A stretch of DNA of 64,000 nucleotides, from assembly GCA_947247005.1 (NCBI GenBank), contig OX365957.1, positions 10,946,817 to 11,010,816 on the forward strand. Reading direction: 5' to 3'. A program made the translations under genes and the position numbers. Shown piece after piece: positions 58,666-64,000 of the stretch. Below the pieces are notes generated by a model. That model did no database searches and was not told the DNA's origin. It saw only the letters and a program-made list of their open reading frames with translations. The number at the start of each line of letters is the position of its first letter. The first letter of the stretch is position 1. Source of the stretch: Spisula solida. Its lineage: Eukaryota; Mollusca; Bivalvia; Venerida; Mactridae.

Positions 58666-59702
58666 ACGACGATGCTGAGTTGTTGAGTACAGGAACCGGA
58701 AATGCGCCGCCATGTTTAATGGAGGAATAAGTAGTGTTTGTGTTGGAGATACTTTCACTTTCGGCATCAACTCCTTCGACGAACATTGATTTCGTGAAAG
58801 TGTGATGAGTATAAAAAATTAACAATTCTTTAAGTTTTAAACGTTCGAGATTTGTCATCTTCAAACATATTTGAAATAAAGAAAGATCAAAATAAATGTT
58901 GTTGATTTTATTTCTGTTCTGTTCTATCACACATAAAGACATCATTATAACATGACCATGTTGATGTACGAACTAATTGATGTGGTCCTCTTACTCTCTT
59001 TTTACCGGTATATTATTATTTTACTGTCTATTTAATTGTCTACGCGGGACATTTTTTAAATTTCCAGGAAAAGTGGTCTATAATGTTTATCGCGTGTTCC
59101 AATTACCTAACATTTGGCATTTGAATAGAACAATTCATGATACATATTGTAATATGAATTGGACGCGTGAGGGCATATAAATAATACAAAATGGCACTGC
59201 TGCCATAGTAACCTCAAAATTGGCTACCTGGCGCAACGTATTCACTGACCATACGTTATAAAAATGTTCTGAATAAATCTCACTCAGTCAGTCAAATGAC
59301 AAACACAATTCACCTGACACAATAATAACAATGTGTTCTGCTATTAAAATATGCATTGCTTCGGGGACCCTTTGTCAAGCGCTCGGAAGCGTCACAAAAG
59401 CATGCGGATAGGCTCGACGCAACGTCTCGCGTCTGATTCACACCAGACTTCCCTTCCTGTGATCATTTACAGCACTACAACAGGCAGTCTGGAAGCATTT
59501 ATATCATTCATATATCCTACTCAGTGACATGCAAGGATCTTAACAGGCAACTTTCATCAATCATAATGTTTCAAGTCTAGATTTTTCCTGTCAAAAACAT
59601 AATACATTGTAAGTTAATAACTGATCAAATTGGCATTCTTCTGGCATTCTGACGAGGGATTCCAATACGGAGACAATATCGCACCATGATTGCGGGTTAC
59701 TG
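58666..59702. other. Unassigned, downstream of SSRP
   Basis: No feature recognised. Short open frames on both strands appear random. Confidence 0.4.
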
Positions 59703-59836
59703 CACAGGAACTTGCATAATTTAAAAAAAATGAAAAAAAAAATCAGTAGATCTAGTCCTACCAATAAAATATATTTTAATACAGACTCTCAGTATTGATT
59801 CTTTTTCATTTTTTTTAAATTATGCAAGTTCCTGTG
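59703..59836. mobile_element. 134-bp hairpin MITE with perfect 35-bp arms (CACAGG ends)
   Basis: CACAGGAACTTGCATAATTT plus 15 bases is perfectly inverted at the right end (AAATTATGCAAGTTCCTGTG). Flanks GTTACTG and GTTATTG match at 6 of 7. The terminal CACAGG is shared with 33058-33175. Confidence 0.85.
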
Positions 59837-60957
59837 GTTATTGAAACTTTGTCATAAATTGACCAAAATGTTGTCTTGCTGTCCGATGTAAGCGTTTCAT
59901 CCAGTCGTTTTAGGTTGTAGTTGATTGGTAGCTGTTAAGTTGGGGGCAATGTGTTGTTAAGTTTGACGATTTCTTAGATACAATACGAACGACACCTTAC
60001 TATAGAATCGTAAGAAAATCATTATTGCGACTATGTTTCTTTGTCGCTCTGCAAAATATCATTTAGTTTTAGCAAAGTCGAACATTCTATGAAACCTTTC
60101 CTGGAACTTAAAAACGCCCCTCGTATTATTCACTTCGGCATATGCCCTCGACAAATAAGACAACCTGGCGTTTTCGTTATCTATCTATCTATAACGAATA
60201 CCACTCTACGATTGACCATTCAAACAGCACGCGCCTTTTTGTCTATTAACACCCAATGCATATTATCTAGAAGTGAGGTGAGTTTTGATTTGTCACAATC
60301 AACTGACCTCAGTACATATAAATGTATAAAATACGATATTCAACACTTAAAATTGGTTGGCAAAGGTGCGAAGTCATTCCCTCATCAGGTTACGTGGCGG
60401 AACAAATATTCGAATTACGCAGGTCATCATTTACACGGAAGTTGAAACCGTTACACCACACCCAAAGGATTCAGTCTTTCAACAACGGTCCATTATTTTT
60501 CAGTATAAGTGTTGAGAAGGAGCACCATTCAACGCCATGGTGGATTTTAAGTCAGAGAAAGGTCCTCGTACTCTCAATTCCAGAGATATAATGAAACTCG
60601 ATCGGATCGTCTCAATTATTTCTCAGGAATGAACAGGTTACTTGAATTTTTCCCTAACTTATACATGTTGTATTGTGTAATAGCGTCTAACTGAAGTTAT
60701 AAAATATATGCTAAGACCATCTGAATAAGTTTTATCCAGTCATTTCCGGCAAAATCTGCAAGTTAACGATGTGCCGATTAAACTTAGCTATAATCAGTCA
60801 CCTGGTAATGTGACTAGTGATAATCCGTCACCTTACCACGTGATCTGACGGAGTTCTTCTTATATGAGAGTCGCCGGTTGCAATTCCGTGCCCGAGGGTG
60901 AGGTTTTCCTATCCTAAATGAGCTGGTGGTTAATTGGTTATTTCCTTCGACTTACCT
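59837..60957. other. Unassigned; 134-codon open frame at 60041-60445
   Basis: The frame opens without an ATG near its start, and no domain is recognised. It is not clearly longer than chance in this window. Confidence 0.25.
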
Positions 60958-61720
60958 ACCTATAAAAATATATACGACCACCTGTGATTCATCTAACGGT
61001 ATATATAACATGTGACCGCACCACTGGCGAATTATTTCCTAATATGTTAGGCCAACTTCATAATGTTATGTGACCATGTCGCATTCAATACGTGTTAGTT
61101 GCTCGTGAGTTTTATAAATGGACGAGACTAAATAAATAAAAGATCAAAAACAAAAGGCCTGGTAAATTACGGTAATATTCAGGGTGAATAGTAATAAATG
61201 TGCCTAACTTGTAAGGCATTGAAGAAAATTGAAGAAAATATACATTTATTTTGACAATAAAGATACATGTAAGCGTAAATTTCGACATTCAAACAAAACA
61301 AAACAAAACTTGACATAGATGTAGGAATTATGTAGGAATTTATGTTATCACGAAGTCAGTGGATACAAGAACGGATATTTTGATACCAAGAAATCGAATT
61401 TTTGATATCAAGAATTAATTTGTTGATATCAGAAAATGCATTTCTTGAAGTCGATTACTTAAAAAGTGGTGATGATAGATTAAGTCTATGAAAAACCAAG
61501 TGTCACAGGCATGTTTTAAATACATTATTACATTATAACGGCATTTCCATGTTGTTAATTTAATTGAGTATAATAACGGCTTTCAGAAATATCACGGTGA
61601 ACTAACATTTGTTTTAGTTGGCCAACTAATATGTTGGGAGTTTAATCCCCCGGTAGCGTGTACAAACATCACATACCGTTAGATAAACCACAGGTGGTGG
61701 TATAGATTTTTACCATTATA
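60958..61720. repeat. Two diverged inverted copies of a ~105-bp repeat
   Basis: 60958-61060 on the - strand and 61611-61720 on the + strand share GTTGGCC, CTAATATGTT, CATATACCGTTAGAT and ACCACAGGTGGT in order. Confidence 0.6.
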
Positions 61721-62469
61721 GTTTTTTGGTAGCCTATATAATACGAACTACCAAATGATGAAAACTATGCGGCCACCTATGGTTTGTTTAAAATGTTACT
61801 TGAAGGATTTTCTTCCCTAAACGCACGGGTAATTATAGACAGTCAGTCAGTTGGATACGTCTAAAATTCTTTTCAGATGACCCCCTCAACATGATCTGTT
61901 AATCAGGTTTCTTTTTCAGTTTCCGTTTACATCGGTTTAAGCTCGTACATGTCCACTGAGCAGATTAAGCGACTGGATAAATAGAATAATAGGTAAGTGC
62001 CGTGAATGAAGTAAAAGTTAATCCGGCTACGGCTCACCCGATAAATTCCCCCGCCTTGCCAGATAAACTTTTTCATCCACGCACTAACCTATTATTGATA
62101 GCCGCCTCATGAATGAATATTAGTCACTTCGAAAAAAATATTAAAATGAAAATAGACCTAAAGTTGTACCTTTTAAAATTTTTAATTGCTTTATTGAGAG
62201 CTAAATAATTTAGAAATGCATGTTTAGCTTTTAACATATTTAATAAGTGATTGCCAAAGGAACTAATTTGTTGTTTACCTTTTTACAATAACCTGAATGA
62301 GCATAGCTATAAATTTAACCTCTGTAGAGCTGAAATACCTCAAAATGACAGCCAATATTTTCAGCTCCCAGAGACTGAGAGTGAAGTAGAAAAACCCTAG
62401 GTACAATGTAACTGCACCGTCATCGAATCCCAAGTCCGCATTTAAAATGCAGGAGGGCCTAATTGTGTA
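61721..62469. other. Unassigned AT-rich sequence
   Basis: No feature recognised. Confidence 0.4.
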
Positions 62470-63400
62470 TTTTTTATGCTCCCTGAAGGGTGAGCATATA
62501 GTCGCCGCTTTGTCCGCCCGTCTGTCCATCCGTCACACTTTTGTCCGGGCCATAACTTGAAGAGTATTAGAGATATCAATTTGAAACTTCTTAGGTGAAT
62601 AGACCTCATTGAGGGGAAGTGCAGTGCACAAGAACCATAACTCTTGATTGCATATGTTTTTAGTTATTCCCCTTTGTAATTTTTCATACTTCATTCTTGT
62701 CCGGGCCATAACTTAAACAGTATTAGAGATATCAATTTGAAACTTTATCGGTGACTAGACCTCATTGAGGGGAAGTGCAGTGCACAAGAACCATAACTCT
62801 TAATTGCACATTTTTTGAGTTACTCCCCTTTCTATTTTTTTTCATACTTCATTCTTGTCCGGGCCATAACTTAATGAGTATTAGAGATATCAATTTGAAA
62901 CTTCATAGGTGAATAGACCTCATTGATAGGAAGTGCAGTGTGAAAGAACCATAACCCTACAATATATATTTTTGAGTTATTTCCCTTTGTAATTTTTTAT
63001 ACTTAATTCTTCTCTGGGCCAGAACTCATACAGTATTAGAGATATCAATTTGAAACTTCATATGTGAATAGATCTCATTGAGAGGAAGTGCGGTGCACAA
63101 GAAACATAACTCTTTATTGTAAATTTTTGGAGTTATGGCCTTTTGTACTTTTATACTTACTTCTTGTCCAGGTCATAACTCCTTCATTATGGGAGGTATT
63201 GATTTGAAACTTTATAGGTGAATTAATCTCATTCAGGAGAAGTGCACCTTTATTGTTTTTTAATTATCTCCCTTTTTCATACAAATTAATGCTTGGCAGG
63301 TCCCTCACTTGAACAGTATTGATGGCATTTGATTGAAACTCAACATAATGGTAGAGGAAGTGCGGTGTCAAAGAACCAAAATTCTACATTATTTTCTTTT
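62470..63400 (+). repeat. Tandem ~157-bp repeat with TTGTCCGGGCCATAACT units
   Basis: A leader with GGTGAGCATATAGTCGCCGC and TTTGTCCGCCCGTCTGTCC is followed by units starting at 62541, 62697, 62855, 63009, 63164 and 63293. Each holds GTATTAGAGATATCAATTTG, CCTCATTGAGGGGAAGTGCA and a TTATTCCCCTTTGTAATTTT end. Units decay towards 3'. I recall similar units from mollusc genomes but cannot name the class. Confidence 0.8.
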
Positions 63401-64000
63401 TTTACCTGTATCTGTAATAAGTTATTTCCAATTTTGGGACAAACACTTGCTTCGGGAAGCATAATTCGGTTTTACCGATTCATTGTATTCTACATTTACT
63501 TTAATCCAATAAATATGTGGAACTATCAAGTACTTCAAATTTATTTTGAATTATGTTAATAATCTGGTGACATTGCAACACTGCACATCCAATTGGTCAA
63601 AGGAATGATGACTAGTTTCCAATACCAGTAAGCTATTTAGAATGGTCACATAATAATGTTTCAGTGATTTATAATGTGCTTGTAATTGTATATATGCGAG
63701 GGTTGCATGCTACATGTATTTACGTGTTTTTACTTCATATCGTGCAGCATGTGTATATAAGAACGTTTTGCTCATCCATATAGAAATGCATTTGTAAACG
63801 AAATTGCTGTTAAACAATAAGTAGAAATTAAAAGATCTAGATCTGTTATACAATACCGTTACTTATACTCAATGAAAAGTTAGGTACCATCCTATCAATT
63901 GACTCTTATATTTAAAATTCACGTTACACTGTGTTAAAAGCCGAACACAACTATGTTTTGACCTTACTGAGAAGTCACAACTTTAACAATATTCAGATGC
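63401..64000. other. Unassigned sequence to window end
   Basis: No feature recognised. Confidence 0.4.

Noticed and set aside
60041..60445. 134-codon open frame
   Set aside because: No ATG near its start, no recognised domain, and length within the range expected by chance in 64 kb.

Overview
The window is AT-rich (about 64% A+T by eye), repeat-dense, intron-rich animal DNA. The best fit is a mollusc, probably a bivalve. The pointers are a mollusc-type somatostatin-related neuropeptide gene, tRNA-derived SINEs, relics of a LINE whose end of ORF2 is typical of invertebrate elements, and many short inverted-repeat elements (MITEs, foldbacks) and minisatellites. There are no bacterial-style genes, rRNAs, CRISPR arrays or operons.

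The one gene I can reconstruct lies on the + strand between about 44.57 and 58.66 kb. It encodes a somatostatin and related peptide (SSRP) precursor in three coding exons: 44594-44728 (signal peptide), 48803-48965 (helical propeptide ending in a Lys-Arg site and the start of the peptide) and 58453-58520 (a cysteine ring with the core C-L-W-K-V-C, a Pro/Trp tail, three arginines and a stop). Intron phases match (0, then 1) and the product is 121 residues. A 5' non-coding exon is implied by a branch-point and acceptor just before the ATG; its promoter is not certain. The first coding exon's splice donor is duplicated 72 bp downstream in frame, which would allow a 24-residue longer form. The introns (4.1 and 9.5 kb) are filled with repeats.

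Layout: 0-0.7 kb, dead LINE ORF2 on the - strand; 0.7-4.2 kb and 15.9-20.5 kb, two direct copies of a 3.1-kb duplication, each carrying a different insertion (a 367-bp SINE in the first, a 1,536-bp inverted-repeat transposon in the second) for which the other copy is the empty site; 4.2-15.9 kb, minisatellites, a SINE nested in a MITE, foldbacks and a dispersed repeat; 20.5-27.1 kb, a candidate TATA promoter, a MITE, a TCG-rich island and a 59-bp tandem repeat; 27.2-29.5 kb, a large inverted repeat enclosing a dead LINE reverse transcriptase; 30.8-31.8 kb, 41-bp and 33-bp minisatellites; 32-44 kb, mostly unassigned AT-rich DNA with MITEs and a SINE; 44.5-58.7 kb, the SSRP gene; 58.7-64 kb, a hairpin MITE, diverged inverted copies and a tandem mollusc-type repeat.

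Most long open frames are repeat artefacts or chance. All homology statements are from recognition by eye, without any search.
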